NCBI RefSeq assembly: GCF_027497255.1
Contig: NZ_CP114903.1
Coordinates: 2,170,001-2,234,000 of the forward strand
Direction: 5' to 3'
Source of the DNA: Micromonospora sp. WMMD882
GTDB lineage: Bacteria; Actinomycetota; Actinomycetes; Mycobacteriales; Micromonosporaceae
Length of the DNA stretch: 64,000 nucleotides
This document shows, piece by piece, positions 18,726 through 28,341 of this stretch. Under the pieces are notes generated by a model. That model made no database searches and had not been told where the DNA came from. It saw only the letters and a list, made by a program, of their open reading frames with translations. The number at the start of each line of letters is the position of its first letter. Position 1 is the first letter of the stretch. The position numbers and the translations under genes are program-made.

Positions 18726-18768
18726 GGACGGTCCGGCGCAGGTGACCGGGCCCGGTCACGGACGGTCC
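18726..18768. promoter_or_regulatory. composite palindrome upstream of hydroxybutyrate dehydrogenase
   Basis: A perfect 18-bp palindrome GTGACCGGGCCCGGTCAC (18742-18759) is bracketed by two copies of GGACGGTCC (18726-18734 and 18760-18768), each itself an odd palindrome. It lies about 75-115 bp upstream of the dehydrogenase start, in the spacer shared with ruvC. The position suits an activator or a looping repressor. Confidence 0.55.
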
Positions 18769-18827
18769 ACATAGCCGGGGCGAGGAGTGTGTGCGGGGAA
18801 CCCATGTGCCGTCGGCCACCCACCTCG

Positions 18828-18833
18828 TAACTT
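18828..18833 (+). promoter_or_regulatory. -10 element giving a leaderless dehydrogenase mRNA
   Basis: TAACTT ends 7 nt before the ATG at 18841, and no Shine-Dalgarno sequence lies between. Transcription would start at or next to the A of the start codon. Confidence 0.45.
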
Positions 18834-18840
18834 CTGCGCC

Positions 18841-19623
18841 ATGACGGCTGAACCAGTGGCGTTCCCCCACGTCGTACAGGTCGACCTCACCGGTCGTGCC
18901 GCGCTGGTCACCGGCGGTGGCGGCGGCATCGGCCGGGCGTGCGCGCGACGGCTGGCCGCGGCCGGCGCGGCGGTGCTGGTGGTGGACCGCAACGTCGAGG
19001 CGGCCAAGGCGGTCGCCGCCGAGATCGGCGGTCGGGCCGAGGGGATCGACCTGGCCGACCCGGACGCGGTGGACCGGCTCGACGCCGACGTGGACATCGT
19101 GGTCAACAACGCCGGGCTGCAACACGTCGCGCCGGTGCCCGAGTTCCCGGTGGAACGTTTCTCCCACCTGCACCGGGTGATGGTGGAGGCGCCGTTCCGG
19201 ATCGTGCGCCGCGCGCTGCCGCACATGTACGCGCGCGGCTGGGGACGCGTGGTCAACATCTCGTCGGTGCACGGGCTGCGCGCCTCGGCGTACAAGGCGG
19301 CGTACGTGTCGGCCAAGCACGCCCTGGAGGGGTTCTCCAAGGTGGTGGCCCTGGAGGGGGCGGCGCACGGGGTGACCGCCAACTGCGTCAACCCGGCGTA
19401 CGTGCGTACCGCGCTGGTGGAGGACCAGATCGCCGACCAGGCGGCCCGGCACGGCATCGGCCCCGACGAGGTGGTCGAGAAGATCATGCTGGCCCGGGCC
19501 GCGATCAAGCGGCTGATCGAGCCGGAGGAGGTCGCCGAGCTGGTCGCGTACCTCTGCTCCCCGCCCGCGTCGTTCATCACCGGCTCGTCCATCGCCCTCG
19601 ACGGGGGCTGGACGGCGAACTAG
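18841..19623 (+). CDS. 3-hydroxybutyrate dehydrogenase-like SDR
   Basis: 260 residues, classical short-chain dehydrogenase. The NAD-binding motif is TGGGGGIG (24-31), NNAG at 89-92, and the catalytic set is Ser in NISS (about 142), Tyr155 and Lys159 (AYVSAK). The C-terminus IALDGGWTAN and the ASAYKAAYVSAKHALEG stretch are typical of D-3-hydroxybutyrate dehydrogenase, which interconverts 3-hydroxybutyrate and acetoacetate with NAD in storage-polymer or ketone metabolism. It probably forms an operon with the PucR-type regulator that starts at its stop codon. The substrate is inferred from similarity only. Confidence 0.85.
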   Translation: MTAEPVAFPHVVQVDLTGRAALVTGGGGGIGRACARRLAAAGAAVLVVDRNVEAAKAVAAEIGGRAEGIDLADPDAVDRLDADVDIVVNNAGLQHVAPVPEFPVERFSHLHRVMVEAPFRIVRRALPHMYARGWGRVVNISSVHGLRASAYKAAYVSAKHALEGFSKVVALEGAAHGVTANCVNPAYVRTALVEDQIADQAARHGIGPDEVVEKIMLARAAIKRLIEPEEVAELVAYLCSPPASFITGSSIALDGGWTAN

Positions 19624-19637
19624 TGTCCACCCGCACA

Positions 19638-21557
19638 ATGTCGGTCATGTCGTCGCCGATCGAGTTCCTGGAGCTGCTCGCCCGGGAGGCCGCGGCCGTC
19701 GAGTTCGAGGGGCCGCTGGTGGCCGCGCGCTCCGCCGGCCTGCCGCCCGAGCGCCTCGCCGAGCTGGAGCAGGCCAAGGTGGTGGCGCTGCGGGTGCGGG
19801 CGCTGCTGGAGCGCCGCCGTCGCCGCGAGATCGAGCTGTCCGGCCTGTACGACACGGCCAGCGACCTGGCCGGGCTGCGCGACTCCGACGACGTGCTGCG
19901 GGCCATCGTGCACCGGGCGCGGACCCTGCTCGGCGCGGACGTGGCGTACATGACGCTCAACGACGACGACCGGGGCGACACGTACATGCGGGTCACCGAC
20001 GGGTCGGTGTCCGCCCGGTTCCAGCGGTTGCGGCTGCCGCTGGGCGCCGGCCTCGGCGGGCTGGTGGCCCAGTCCGGCACCCCGTACGTGACCGCGAACT
20101 ACGACGAGGACGAGCGGTTCCACCACACCGGGGAGATCGACGCCGGCGTACGCGAGGAGGGCCTGGTGGCGATCCTCGGCGTGCCGCTGCGGCTCGGGCC
20201 CACCTCGATCGGGGTGCTGTACGCGGCGAACCGTTCCGCCCGGCCGTTCGCCCGGGAGGAGGTGGCGCTGCTGGTGTCGCTGGCCGCGCACGCGGCGGTG
20301 GCGATCGACACCGCCCGGCTGCTGGCCGAGACCCGGGCCGCGCTGGCCGAGCTGTCCGCCGCGAACACCACCATCCGGGCGCACAGCGCCTCGGTGGAGC
20401 GGGCGGCGGCGGCGCACGACCGGATGACCGCGCTGGTGCTGCGCGGCGGCGGGGTGGAGGACGTGGCGGCGGCGGTCACCGACGTGCTCGGCGGCGCGGT
20501 GCTGGCGCTGGACGCCGAGGGGCGGCTGCTGGCCCGGGTCGGCGAGATCGACGAGCCGGACCGGGCCGACCTGGTGGAGGCGGTGGCCGCGTCCCGGACG
20601 GAGGGACGCAGCGTGCGCCGGGGCCGGCTCTGGTACGCCGCGGTGGTGGCCGGCGCGGAGAATCTCGGCGCGCTGGTGCTGCGGCCGGAGGGTGAGCTGG
20701 TCGACGCCGACCAGCGGATCCTGGAGCGGGCCGCGCTGGTGACCGCGTTGCTGCTGCTGTTCCGGCGGACGGTCGCCGAGGCGGAGGGCCGGGTCCGGGG
20801 CGAGCTGCTCGACGACCTGATCGCCCGCCCGCTTGCCGACCCGGAGGCGCTGCGCAGCCGGGGCCGCCGCCTCGGGGTGGACCTGGACGCCCCGCACGTG
20901 CTGGTGGCGGTGGGCGACGACGCGATCGCGCCGACCGGCTCGGCCCGGCAGCGGGTGGTCTCGTGGGCCACCACGTACGCCTCGACCCGGGGTGGGCTGG
21001 CCGCCGCCCGGGACGGCCGGGTGGTGCTGATGCTGCCCGGGGTCGAGGCGGGGGCGGCGGCCCGCGCGGTGGCCCGGGACCTGGCCCGGGTGACCGGCCG
21101 GCCGGTCACCGCCGGGGCGAGCGGCCCGGCCGGTGGGCCGGCGGCGCTGGCCGCGACGTTCCGTGAGGCGGACCGCTGCCTCACCGCGCTCGGCGCGCTG
21201 GGCCGCACCGGTCAGGGCGCGAGCACCGCCGAGCTGGGTTTCGTCGGGTTGCTGCTCGGCGCGGTGGGCGACCGGGGCGACCGGGACGTCGCCCGGTTCC
21301 TCGCCGACACGGTCGGCCCGGTGGTGGACTACGACGCCCGGCGGGGCACCGCGCTGGTGAAGACGCTGGAGGCGTACTTCGGGGTGGGCGGCAGCCTGGC
21401 CCGGGCCGCCGAGCAACTGCACGTGCACGTCAACACGGTCACCCAGCGGCTGGAACGGGTGGGGCACCTGCTCGGCGCGGACTGGCAGCGCCCGGAACGG
21501 GCGTTGGAGGTGCAGCTCGCGTTGCGCCTGCACCGCCTCCGCGGGCCCGACGCCTGA
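19638..21557 (+). CDS. GAF-domain PucR-family transcriptional regulator
   Basis: 639 residues. After a short helical N-terminus there is a GAF sensor domain (about 75-220), a coiled linker (LAETRAALAELSAANTT), a CdaR/GGDEF-like middle domain (about 400-520) and a PucR-type C-terminal helix-turn-helix (ARAAEQLHVHVNTVTQRLERV). Proteins of this build control catabolic genes in response to metabolites. It lies directly after the hydroxybutyrate dehydrogenase gene; a GTG at 19623 even overlaps its stop codon, and ATG 19638 or 19647 are the other starts. Regulation of that dehydrogenase through the composite palindrome upstream is a reasonable guess, not shown. Confidence 0.87.
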   Translation: MSVMSSPIEFLELLAREAAAVEFEGPLVAARSAGLPPERLAELEQAKVVALRVRALLERRRRREIELSGLYDTASDLAGLRDSDDVLRAIVHRARTLLGADVAYMTLNDDDRGDTYMRVTDGSVSARFQRLRLPLGAGLGGLVAQSGTPYVTANYDEDERFHHTGEIDAGVREEGLVAILGVPLRLGPTSIGVLYAANRSARPFAREEVALLVSLAAHAAVAIDTARLLAETRAALAELSAANTTIRAHSASVERAAAAHDRMTALVLRGGGVEDVAAAVTDVLGGAVLALDAEGRLLARVGEIDEPDRADLVEAVAASRTEGRSVRRGRLWYAAVVAGAENLGALVLRPEGELVDADQRILERAALVTALLLLFRRTVAEAEGRVRGELLDDLIARPLADPEALRSRGRRLGVDLDAPHVLVAVGDDAIAPTGSARQRVVSWATTYASTRGGLAAARDGRVVLMLPGVEAGAAARAVARDLARVTGRPVTAGASGPAGGPAALAATFREADRCLTALGALGRTGQGASTAELGFVGLLLGAVGDRGDRDVARFLADTVGPVVDYDARRGTALVKTLEAYFGVGGSLARAAEQLHVHVNTVTQRLERVGHLLGADWQRPERALEVQLALRLHRLRGPDA

Positions 21558-21572
21558 CCAATCCCCCGCCCT

Positions 21573-21589
21573 CCGGGCGCGGCGCCCGG
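21573..21589. terminator. short GC inverted repeat between convergent genes
   Basis: CCGGGCGC and GCGCCCGG separated by one base, in the 34-bp gap between the PucR-type gene and the B12-domain gene. In RNA the inner pairs would open to form the loop. Weak. Confidence 0.35.
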
Positions 21590-21591
21590 GC

Positions 21592-22251
21592 TCAGCCGGC
21601 CTGGCAGGCGGCGGTGGCGGCGGAGAGCGAGGTGAGCCGGGCCACCGGGACCGGCAGCTCCTCGATCCATCCGGGGCCGGCCCCGAACACCCGGACGGCG
21701 GGGAAGTCCCGACCGAGCCGGACCAGCCGGTACGCCCGGCCGGTGACCGGCGTCTGGGACCACACCACCACGGTGTGCGGGAGGGCCCGGCGCACCGCGT
21801 CGGCCAGCGCCGGCCAGGGCAGCGCCGGACCGAGCAGCAGGGCCGGCCGACGACGTTGCCGCAGCGCGGCGGCGAGCGCGTGCAGCCCGAGACAGTGGTG
21901 TTCCTGGTCGGCGCCGACGAGCAGCACGCCCCCGCCGGATCGGCCGGGCCGCCGACCGGTCGGGCCGGACGACCCGGGTGCCGCCGTCCGGTCCGGACCG
22001 GGCGGCACGTCCCGGTGCAGCACGTCCAACCCGACCCGGATGCCCTCGGAGAGGGCGTGCTCGACGGCGATCTCCGGCGCGGTCTGCCCCGGCTGCGCCC
22101 GCAGCAGCGGCACGCAGACCTGCTCCCACACCGCCACCACGTCCGCCGGCCCGGCCAGCTCGGCGACCAGGCCGGCGACCCGGTTGCTGTCCAGCTCCTC
22201 GGCGGCGGTGACGAGACGCTTGCGTGCCGTCTCGACCGCCTCGACCGACAT
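21592..22251 (-). CDS. stand-alone B12-binding domain protein
   Basis: 219 residues. An N-terminal helical region (1-85) resembles the four-helix B12 cap that follows the HTH in MerR/CarH/LitR photoreceptors. A Rossmann-like cobalamin-binding domain (about 107-215) follows, with the motif E117-x-H119-x-x-G122 (ADQEHHCLGLH), where the histidine is the usual lower axial ligand. No MerR helix-turn-helix is present and there is no room for one. The ATG at 22251 follows GGAG at 5 nt; a TTG at 22290 lacks a site. It may sense cobalamin, or light via adenosylcobalamin, and act on a partner protein. The partner and function are unknown. Confidence 0.75.
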   Translation of the reverse strand: MSVEAVETARKRLVTAAEELDSNRVAGLVAELAGPADVVAVWEQVCVPLLRAQPGQTAPEIAVEHALSEGIRVGLDVLHRDVPPGPDRTAAPGSSGPTGRRPGRSGGGVLLVGADQEHHCLGLHALAAALRQRRRPALLLGPALPWPALADAVRRALPHTVVVWSQTPVTGRAYRLVRLGRDFPAVRVFGAGPGWIEELPVPVARLTSLSAATAACQAG

Positions 22252-22353
22252 CCGCTCTCCCGGCACCCGACGCACCTCCCCGGTAGACAACCACTACCAG
22301 GGGCTTCGCCGGAACGGGTCGATTCGGATGCGCGTGGCGGCGTCGGCCCGCGG

Positions 22354-23391
22354 TCAGCCGGCGAGGGCGTCCAGCGCGAGGTCCACGTCCTCCTCGGTGG
22401 AGTAGAGGTGGAAGGAGGCGCGGACCCGGCCGGCGCGGACCGCCGCGCGGACGCCGGCCCGGTCCAGCTTCTCCTGCGCGCCGGGCACGTCCACGGTGAC
22501 GATCGCGCTGTCCCCGGGCGGCTGCCCCAACCCGGTCAGGAACCGGTTGGCCAGCGCCACGTCGTGCGCCCGGATCGCCGGCGTCCCGATCTCGGCCAGC
22601 AATTCCAGGGCGGGCGCCGCGCCGACGTAGCAGAACCAGGCCGGGGAGATGTCGAACCGGCGGGCGTCGGCGGCCAGTCGCAGCGGCGGCCCGTAGTAGG
22701 AGGAGTGCGGGTCCTCGGCCGCGTACCAGCCGGCGGCGTCCGGGCGCATCCGGTCCCGCAGCGCCGGGGCCAGGTAGGCGAAGGCCGCGCCGCGGGGCGC
22801 GGTCAGCCACTTGTACGCGCCGACCACCACCGCGTCGGCCCGGCTCGCGTCGAACGGCAGCCAGCCGCACGCCTGGGTGGCGTCCACCGACACCAGCGCG
22901 TCGTGCGCGCGGGCGGCGGCCACGATGTCGTCGTACGGGGCGACCCGGCCGTCGGCGGACTGCACCAGGCTGAACGCGACCAGGTCGGTGTCGGCGTCGA
23001 CCGCGTCGACCAGCCGCTCCAGCGGCACCGTGCGGACGGTCACCCCGCGCTGCTCCTGCGCCAGCCAGGGGAACAGGTTGCTGGTGAACTCGACCTCGGG
23101 CACCAGCACGGTCGCGCCGGCCGGCAGCGACGCGGCGACCGGGGCCAGCAGTTGCGACACCACGCTGCCGATCGCCACGTCCGCCACCGGCACGCCGAGC
23201 AGCCGGGCGAACGCGGTACGGGACCGGTCGGCCGTGTCGCCCCACCGCTCCCAGGCGTTCTCGCCGTCCCGCCACTCGGTCAGCGCGTTCTGGACCGCCG
23301 TCAGGGTCGGTTCGGCCGGCAGCCCGAAGCTGGCGGTGTTGAGCCAGCCGGGCTTGGGCTGCCACAGTTTCCGTGCCTCGTCCAGATCCAT
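22354..23391 (-). CDS. class V aminotransferase-fold PLP enzyme
   Basis: 345 residues, fold type I. The PLP lysine is K194 in GAYKWLTAPRG, the pyridine-nitrogen aspartate D170 in VSVDATQACGW. The N-terminus (WLNTASFGLP) and the sequence VEFTSNLFPWL place it among the cysteine-desulfurase/kynureninase-like group. It lacks an obvious persulfide cysteine loop, so a lyase or aminotransferase role is as likely as desulfuration. The ATG at 23391 is used; a GTG at 23409 is possible. It lies 88 bp after dnaE on the same strand; no pathway neighbour reveals its substrate. Confidence 0.83.
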   Translation of the reverse strand: MDLDEARKLWQPKPGWLNTASFGLPAEPTLTAVQNALTEWRDGENAWERWGDTADRSRTAFARLLGVPVADVAIGSVVSQLLAPVAASLPAGATVLVPEVEFTSNLFPWLAQEQRGVTVRTVPLERLVDAVDADTDLVAFSLVQSADGRVAPYDDIVAAARAHDALVSVDATQACGWLPFDASRADAVVVGAYKWLTAPRGAAFAYLAPALRDRMRPDAAGWYAAEDPHSSYYGPPLRLAADARRFDISPAWFCYVGAAPALELLAEIGTPAIRAHDVALANRFLTGLGQPPGDSAIVTVDVPGAQEKLDRAGVRAAVRAGRVRASFHLYSTEEDVDLALDALAG

Positions 23392-23479
23392 GCCCTCGAC
23401 GCTACGCACGCCGGGCCCGGGCGCTCACGGCCAATTCCCGCTCCGTGGCTCCGGGGCTCGGTGCCGCCGGGGCCGGCTC

Positions 23480-26400
23480 TCAGCTCACGTTCGCCGGGCC
23501 GAGCACGCTCTTCAGGTCGCCCATCAGGGCCGTCGTCGGCGCGACCCGGAACAGCCCGAACCGCCACGTCTCGACGGTGCTGCTCTTGAGCAGCTTGACG
23601 TGCACCTCGGTGTCGCCGGGGTGCAGCACCAGGGTCTCCTTGAGCCGCTCCGCCAGGGGCGGGGTGAGCCGGTGCACCGGGATGGTCAGGGTCACCGGCT
23701 TGCTCGCCGGGTTGCTGCTGACGTCCGGCATCTGCATGTCCATCGCCATGATGCGCGGGGTGTCGTCGCGCCGGTCCACCCGGCCCTTGACCACCACGAT
23801 CGCGTCCTCGGCGATGTACTGGCCGATCACTTCGTAGGTGTTCGGGAAGAACAGCGTCTCCACCCCGCCGGCCAGGTCCTCCAGGGTGGCCGACGCCCAG
23901 GCCCGGCCCTGCTTGGTGACCCGCCGCTGCACCCCGGAGAGGATGCCGGCGAGGGTGACCACGGCGCCGTCGGGCACCGAGCCCTCCTCGGAGAGCGCGG
24001 CGATGGTGCAGTCGGCCGCCGCGCCGAGCACGTGCTCCAGCCCGAACAGCGGGTGGTCGGAGACGTACAGGCCGAGCATTTCCCGTTCGAAGGCGAGTTT
24101 GTCGCGCTTGTCCCACTCGCTGTCGCCGATGACCGGCATGACGGTGGTGCTGCTGGTGGCGCTGTCGGCGTCGCCGAAGCCGGCGCCGAAGAGGTCGTAC
24201 TGGCCGACGGCCTCCTTGCGCTTGACGTCGGCGTACGCGTCGATCGCCTCGGCGTGCACGGCGAGCAGCCCCCGGCGCGGGTGGCCCAGCGCGTCGAACG
24301 CCCCGGCCTTGATCAGGGATTCGATGGTCTTCTTGTTGCAGACCACCGCGTCGACCTTGGCGAGGAAGTCGTAGAAGTCGGCGTACTCGCCCTTCTCGTC
24401 CCGGCACCGCATGATCGAGGCGACCACGTTCGCGCCGACGTTGCGGACCGCGCCGAGACCGAAGCGGATCTCCTTGCCGACCGGGGTGAACGGCCCGGCG
24501 GAGGTGTTCACGTCCGGCGGCAGCACCTGGATCCGCATCCGGCGACACTCGGACAGGTAGAGCGCCATCTTGTCCTTGTCGTCGCCGACCGAGGTGAGCA
24601 GCGCCGCCATGTACTCGGCCGGGTAGTGCGCCTTCAGGTACGCCGTCCAGTACGAGACCAGACCGTACGCGGCGGAGTGCGCCTTGTTGAACGCGTACCC
24701 GGCGAACGGGACCAGCACGTCCCACACCGCCTGGACGGCCTCGTCGGAGTAGCCGTGCGCCCGGCAGCCGTCCCGGAACGGGATGAACTCCTTGTCGAGG
24801 ATCTCCTTCTTCTTCTTGCCCATCGCCCGGCGCAGCAGGTCGGCCTGGCCGAGGCTGTAGCCGGCGAGGATCTGCGCGGCGCGCTGCACCTGCTCCTGGT
24901 AGACGATCAGGCCGTGGGTGGGGGCGAGGATCTCCCGCAGCGGCTCCTCCAGCTCCGGGTGGATCGGGGTGATCTCCTGGAGGCCGTTCTTGCGCAGCGC
25001 GTAGTTGGTGTGCGAGTCCACGCCCATCGGGCCGGGCCGGTAGAGCGCCAGCACGGCGGAGATGTCCTCGAAGTTGTCCGGCTTCATCAGCCGCAGCAGC
25101 GACCGCATCGGCCCGCCGTCGAGTTGGAACACGCCCAGGGTGTCGCCCCGGGCCAGCAGCTCGTAGGCGGGTTTGTCGTCCAGCTCCAGGGCCAGCAGGT
25201 CGAGGTCCTTGCCGTGGTTGAGCTGGATGTTCTTGACCGCGTCGTCGATGATCGTCAGGTTCCGCAGGCCGAGGAAGTCCATCTTCAGCAGCCCGAGCGA
25301 CTCGCACGTCGGGTAGTCGAACTGGGTGATGATCACCCCGTCGGAGTCCCGGCGCATGAGCGGGATGTGCTCGATGATCGGCTCGGCGGACATGATCACG
25401 CCGGCGGCGTGCACGCCGGTCTGCCGGATCAGCCCCTCGATGCCCTTGGCGGTCTCGATGACCTTCTTGACGTCCGGGTCCGACTCGTACAGGCCGCGGA
25501 TCTCGCCGGCCTCGGCGTACCGGGGGTGCTTAGGGTCGAAGATGCCGGAGAGCGGGATGTCCTTGCCCATCACCGCCGGCGGCATCGCCTTGGTGATCCG
25601 GTCACCGACCGCGTAGGGGTAGCCGAGCACCCGGGCCGAGTCCTTGATCGCGGCCTTCGCCTTGATGGTGCCGAAGGTGGCGATCTGCGCGACCTTGTCC
25701 TCGCCCCACTTGTCGGTCACGTACTTGATCACCTCGCCGCGCCGACGCTCGTCGAAGTCGATGTCGACGTCCGGCATGGAGACCCGCTCGGGGTTCAGGA
25801 ACCGCTCGAAGATCAGCCCGTGCGGGATCGGGTCCAGGTCGGTGATGCCCAACGCGTACGCGACGAGCGAGCCGGCCGCCGAGCCCCGGCCCGGACCGAC
25901 CGCGATGCCCTGGCTCTTCGCCCACTGGATGAAGTCGGCGACCACGAGGAAGTACGACGGGAACCCCATCTGGATGATGACGCCCAGCTCGTACTCGGCC
26001 TGCACGACGTGCCCCTCCGGGACGCCGTTCGGGAAGCGGCGGGCCAGCCCCTTGAACGTCTCCTTACGGAACCAGGACTCCTCGGTCTCCCCGTCGGGGA
26101 TCGGGAACCGGGGCATCAGGTTGTGGAACTCGAACATGCCGGCCGGGTCGACCTTCTCGGCGACCAGCAGGGTGTTACGGCAGCCTTCCAACCAGACGTC
26201 GGAGCCGTCGACGGCGCGCATCTCCTCGGCGGACTTGATGAAGTAGCCGCTGCCGCCGAACTTGAACCGGTTCGGGTCGGCGATGTTGCTGCCGGTCTGC
26301 ACGCAGAGCAGCACGTCGTGCGACTCGGCCTGGGCCTCGTGGGTGTAGTGCGAGTCGTTGGTCACCACCGGCGGGATGTCGAGTTTCCGGCCGATCTCCA

Positions 26401-27016
26401 GCAGCCCGTCGCGGACCCGCTTCTCGATGTCCAGACCGTGGTCCATCAGCTCCAGGAAGTAGTTCTCCCGACCGAAGATGTCCTGGTACCTCGCCGCCGC
26501 CGCCAGCGCCTGCTCCTCCTGACCCAGCCGCAGCCGGGTCTGCACCTCGCCGGACGGGCAGCCGGTGGTCGCCATCAACCCCTCGGCGTGCTCGGCGAGC
26601 AGCTCGGCGTCCATCCGGGGCCACTTCACGAAGAACCCCTCGGTGTACGCCTTGGAGGTGAGCGTGAAGAGGTTGTGCAGGCCGGTCCGGTTGCGGGCCC
26701 AGATGGTCTTGTGGGTGTAACCGCCGCTGCCGGAGACGTCGTCGCTCTTCTGCTCCGGCCGCCCCCACTTGACCCGCTGCTTGTGGAAGCGTGACTCCGG
26801 CGCGACGTACGCCTCGATGCCCAGCACGGGGGTGATCCCGGCGGCCATGGCCTGCTTGTAGAAGTCGTGCGCGCCGTGCATGTTGCCGTGGTCGGTCATC
26901 GCCACCGCCGGCATGCCCAGCCGGCTCGCCTCGGCGAAGAGATCCTTGAGCCGGGCCGCGCCGTCGAGCATCGAGTACTCCGTGTGCACGTGCAGATGCA
27001 CGAACGAGTCGGCCAT
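23480..27016 (-). CDS. dnaE: DNA polymerase III alpha subunit
   Basis: 1178 residues, the replicative polymerase DnaE1 type. The N-terminal PHP domain keeps its metal-binding signature (HLHVHTEYS, 7-15; TDHGNM, 41-46), unlike the degenerate E. coli version. The palm has [10 protein letters not shown] (374-383) and the catalytic PDVDIDFD (415-422). Helix-hairpin-helix and OB-fold regions follow. In mycobacteria the intact PHP of DnaE1 proofreads, and the same is likely here. The ATG at 27016 has GGGGGAG upstream, and a TAGGCT -10 lies about 40 bp ahead. It is divergent from the ECF sigma gene. Confidence 0.97.
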   Translation of the reverse strand: MADSFVHLHVHTEYSMLDGAARLKDLFAEASRLGMPAVAMTDHGNMHGAHDFYKQAMAAGITPVLGIEAYVAPESRFHKQRVKWGRPEQKSDDVSGSGGYTHKTIWARNRTGLHNLFTLTSKAYTEGFFVKWPRMDAELLAEHAEGLMATTGCPSGEVQTRLRLGQEEQALAAAARYQDIFGRENYFLELMDHGLDIEKRVRDGLLEIGRKLDIPPVVTNDSHYTHEAQAESHDVLLCVQTGSNIADPNRFKFGGSGYFIKSAEEMRAVDGSDVWLEGCRNTLLVAEKVDPAGMFEFHNLMPRFPIPDGETEESWFRKETFKGLARRFPNGVPEGHVVQAEYELGVIIQMGFPSYFLVVADFIQWAKSQGIAVGPGRGSAAGSLVAYALGITDLDPIPHGLIFERFLNPERVSMPDVDIDFDERRRGEVIKYVTDKWGEDKVAQIATFGTIKAKAAIKDSARVLGYPYAVGDRITKAMPPAVMGKDIPLSGIFDPKHPRYAEAGEIRGLYESDPDVKKVIETAKGIEGLIRQTGVHAAGVIMSAEPIIEHIPLMRRDSDGVIITQFDYPTCESLGLLKMDFLGLRNLTIIDDAVKNIQLNHGKDLDLLALELDDKPAYELLARGDTLGVFQLDGGPMRSLLRLMKPDNFEDISAVLALYRPGPMGVDSHTNYALRKNGLQEITPIHPELEEPLREILAPTHGLIVYQEQVQRAAQILAGYSLGQADLLRRAMGKKKKEILDKEFIPFRDGCRAHGYSDEAVQAVWDVLVPFAGYAFNKAHSAAYGLVSYWTAYLKAHYPAEYMAALLTSVGDDKDKMALYLSECRRMRIQVLPPDVNTSAGPFTPVGKEIRFGLGAVRNVGANVVASIMRCRDEKGEYADFYDFLAKVDAVVCNKKTIESLIKAGAFDALGHPRRGLLAVHAEAIDAYADVKRKEAVGQYDLFGAGFGDADSATSSTTVMPVIGDSEWDKRDKLAFEREMLGLYVSDHPLFGLEHVLGAAADCTIAALSEEGSVPDGAVVTLAGILSGVQRRVTKQGRAWASATLEDLAGGVETLFFPNTYEVIGQYIAEDAIVVVKGRVDRRDDTPRIMAMDMQMPDVSSNPASKPVTLTIPVHRLTPPLAERLKETLVLHPGDTEVHVKLLKSSTVETWRFGLFRVAPTTALMGDLKSVLGPANVS

Positions 27017-27055
27017 CGAAGCGCTCCCCCAGGTGGTGAATCTTGCGGCCGGCCC

Positions 27056-27061
27056 AGCCTA
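27056..27061 (-). promoter_or_regulatory. -10 element for dnaE
   Basis: TAGGCT on the minus strand, giving a leader of about 33 nt. No strong -35 is seen. Confidence 0.45.
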
Positions 27062-27211
27062 GCCCCGGCCGGGCCCGGCCCCGCCGACCGCCACGCCCCG
27101 CCGTCGGCCACGCCGCCGGCCGCCGGCAGTCGGGTGCCGGACGCGGGCCACCGGGCCGGGTCGGGGGCCGCGTAACCTGAGCCGACACCCCCGGCGAACC
27201 TGGACGGCCTG

Positions 27212-27775
27212 ATGCCCCTACCCGACGGCACCGAGGACCTGGCCGCGGCGGCGTCGCGGGGCGACCCGGCGGCGTTGGACGCGCTGCTGGCCGCGGTACG
27301 CCCCGAGGCGCTGCGGCTCTGCGCCCGGCTGCTGCCGCACCGGGAGGACGCCGAGGAGGCGTGCCAGGACACGCTGCTCGCGGTGGCCCAGGGCATCAGC
27401 CGGTTCGAGGGCCGGTCGTCGTTCCACACCTGGCTGCACCGGCTGGCCGCGAACCGGGCCCGCTCGACGTACCGGGGGCTGCGCCGACGGTGGCTGCTGG
27501 AGGCCGGCGGCCTGCCGGTGCCGGAGCGGCCCGACCCGCGCCGGACCAGCGTCGTCGCCGGCACCCGGCTCGACCTGCTCGACGCGCTCGACGCGATCCG
27601 CCCCGAGCTCGCCGAGGTGGTGGTGCTGCGGGACGTGCTCACCCTCGGCTACCGGGAGATCGCCGACCTGCTCGACCTGCCCGAGGGCACCGTCAAGTCC
27701 CGGCTGCACGAGGCGCGGCGGCAGGTGCGCGCCCGCCTCACCGGCCAGCCCCGACCAGACCGGGAGCGCCGGTGA
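27212..27775 (+). CDS. ECF-family RNA polymerase sigma factor
   Basis: 187 residues. Region 2 spans about 20-90 (CARLLPHREDAEEACQDTLLAVAQG, FEGRSSFHTWLHRLAANRA) and region 4 about 125-178 (LGYREIADLLDLPEGTVKSRLHEARRQ). No extra C-terminal domain is present. ECF factors redirect RNA polymerase to stress or envelope regulons. A TAACCT at 27173-27178 is a possible -10. The gene overlaps the downstream lipoprotein gene by the 4-nt GTGA, so the two are co-translated, a place usually taken by an anti-sigma factor. No zinc anti-sigma motif is found next to it. Confidence 0.92.
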   Translation: MPLPDGTEDLAAAASRGDPAALDALLAAVRPEALRLCARLLPHREDAEEACQDTLLAVAQGISRFEGRSSFHTWLHRLAANRARSTYRGLRRRWLLEAGGLPVPERPDPRRTSVVAGTRLDLLDALDAIRPELAEVVVLRDVLTLGYREIADLLDLPEGTVKSRLHEARRQVRARLTGQPRPDRERR

Positions 27776-28341
27776 CCGGGCGCGGAACGGCCCACCAGCT
27801 CGGCCTGACGGGCGCGGTCGTGCTGACCCTGACCATGGTCGGGACGGTGCCGGCCTGCGGCGGTGACGTGCCCGTCGCGCCGTTGCCGGTCCATCCGCCG
27901 ACGACGGCCGCCACGTCCGGGCCGCCCGTCCGCCCGACGCAGGCCACGCCGTCGGCCACCACCGCGCCGCCCACGGCCCGCCCGTCGGTCGCCGCCCCGC
28001 CGACCCGGCCGCCCGCGCCGACCACCCCCGCCGTCCCGCCCGCCCCGACGGCGACCCCGTCCCCGACCGCGCTGCCCGACGCCTGCCTCGGCGCGGTGCG
28101 CTACGACCTGGTGCTGGCCGAGACCGAGCTGGCCCTGCTCACCTCGCTCTGCTTCGCCACCGGCGGCGTGCTGCGGATCATCGGCATCGGTCCGGGCGAG
28201 GTGACCGTGGAGCCGGCGGAGCTGGTCTCCCACGACTACGAGGCCGGGGTGGTGGACCTGCGGTTCGTCCGGCCCGGGACGGTGGCCGTGCGGATCCCGC
28301 AGGGCGGCGTCACGCACACGGTGACGGTGGTCGCGCGCTGA
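27772..28341 (+). CDS. lipoprotein coupled to ECF sigma factor
   Basis: 189 residues. Residues 1-28 look like a lipoprotein signal ending in VGTVPAC with the lipidated cysteine at 29. A Pro/Thr/Ala-rich spacer runs to about 98, then a compact C-terminal domain of about 90 residues, predicted mostly beta, containing two cysteines (near ALPDACLGAV and LTSLCFATGG). I do not recognise this domain. The start overlaps the sigma-factor stop. There is no cytoplasmic anti-sigma region, so it could be a sensor or an effector of the sigma regulon rather than its direct inhibitor. Confidence 0.8.
   Translation: MTGRGTAHQLGLTGAVVLTLTMVGTVPACGGDVPVAPLPVHPPTTAATSGPPVRPTQATPSATTAPPTARPSVAAPPTRPPAPTTPAVPPAPTATPSPTALPDACLGAVRYDLVLAETELALLTSLCFATGGVLRIIGIGPGEVTVEPAELVSHDYEAGVVDLRFVRPGTVAVRIPQGGVTHTVTVVAR

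Noticed and set aside
22282..22298. GGTAG/CTACC inverted repeat upstream of the B12-domain gene as an operator
   Set aside because: Arms of only 5 bp with a 7-nt gap are expected by chance.
22354..23391. EgtE, the ergothioneine lyase
   Set aside because: The fold fits, but there is no egtB, egtC or egtD nearby and no diagnostic motif; the general class is safer.
22811..26794. Open plus-strand frame of over 1,300 codons opposite dnaE
   Set aside because: Antisense to a full-length, strongly conserved dnaE; low-complexity Val/Leu/Asp/Arg product without motifs.
23480..27016. Mutasome polymerase DnaE2
   Set aside because: Length (1178), intact PHP signature and absence of imuA'/imuB neighbours fit the replicative DnaE1.
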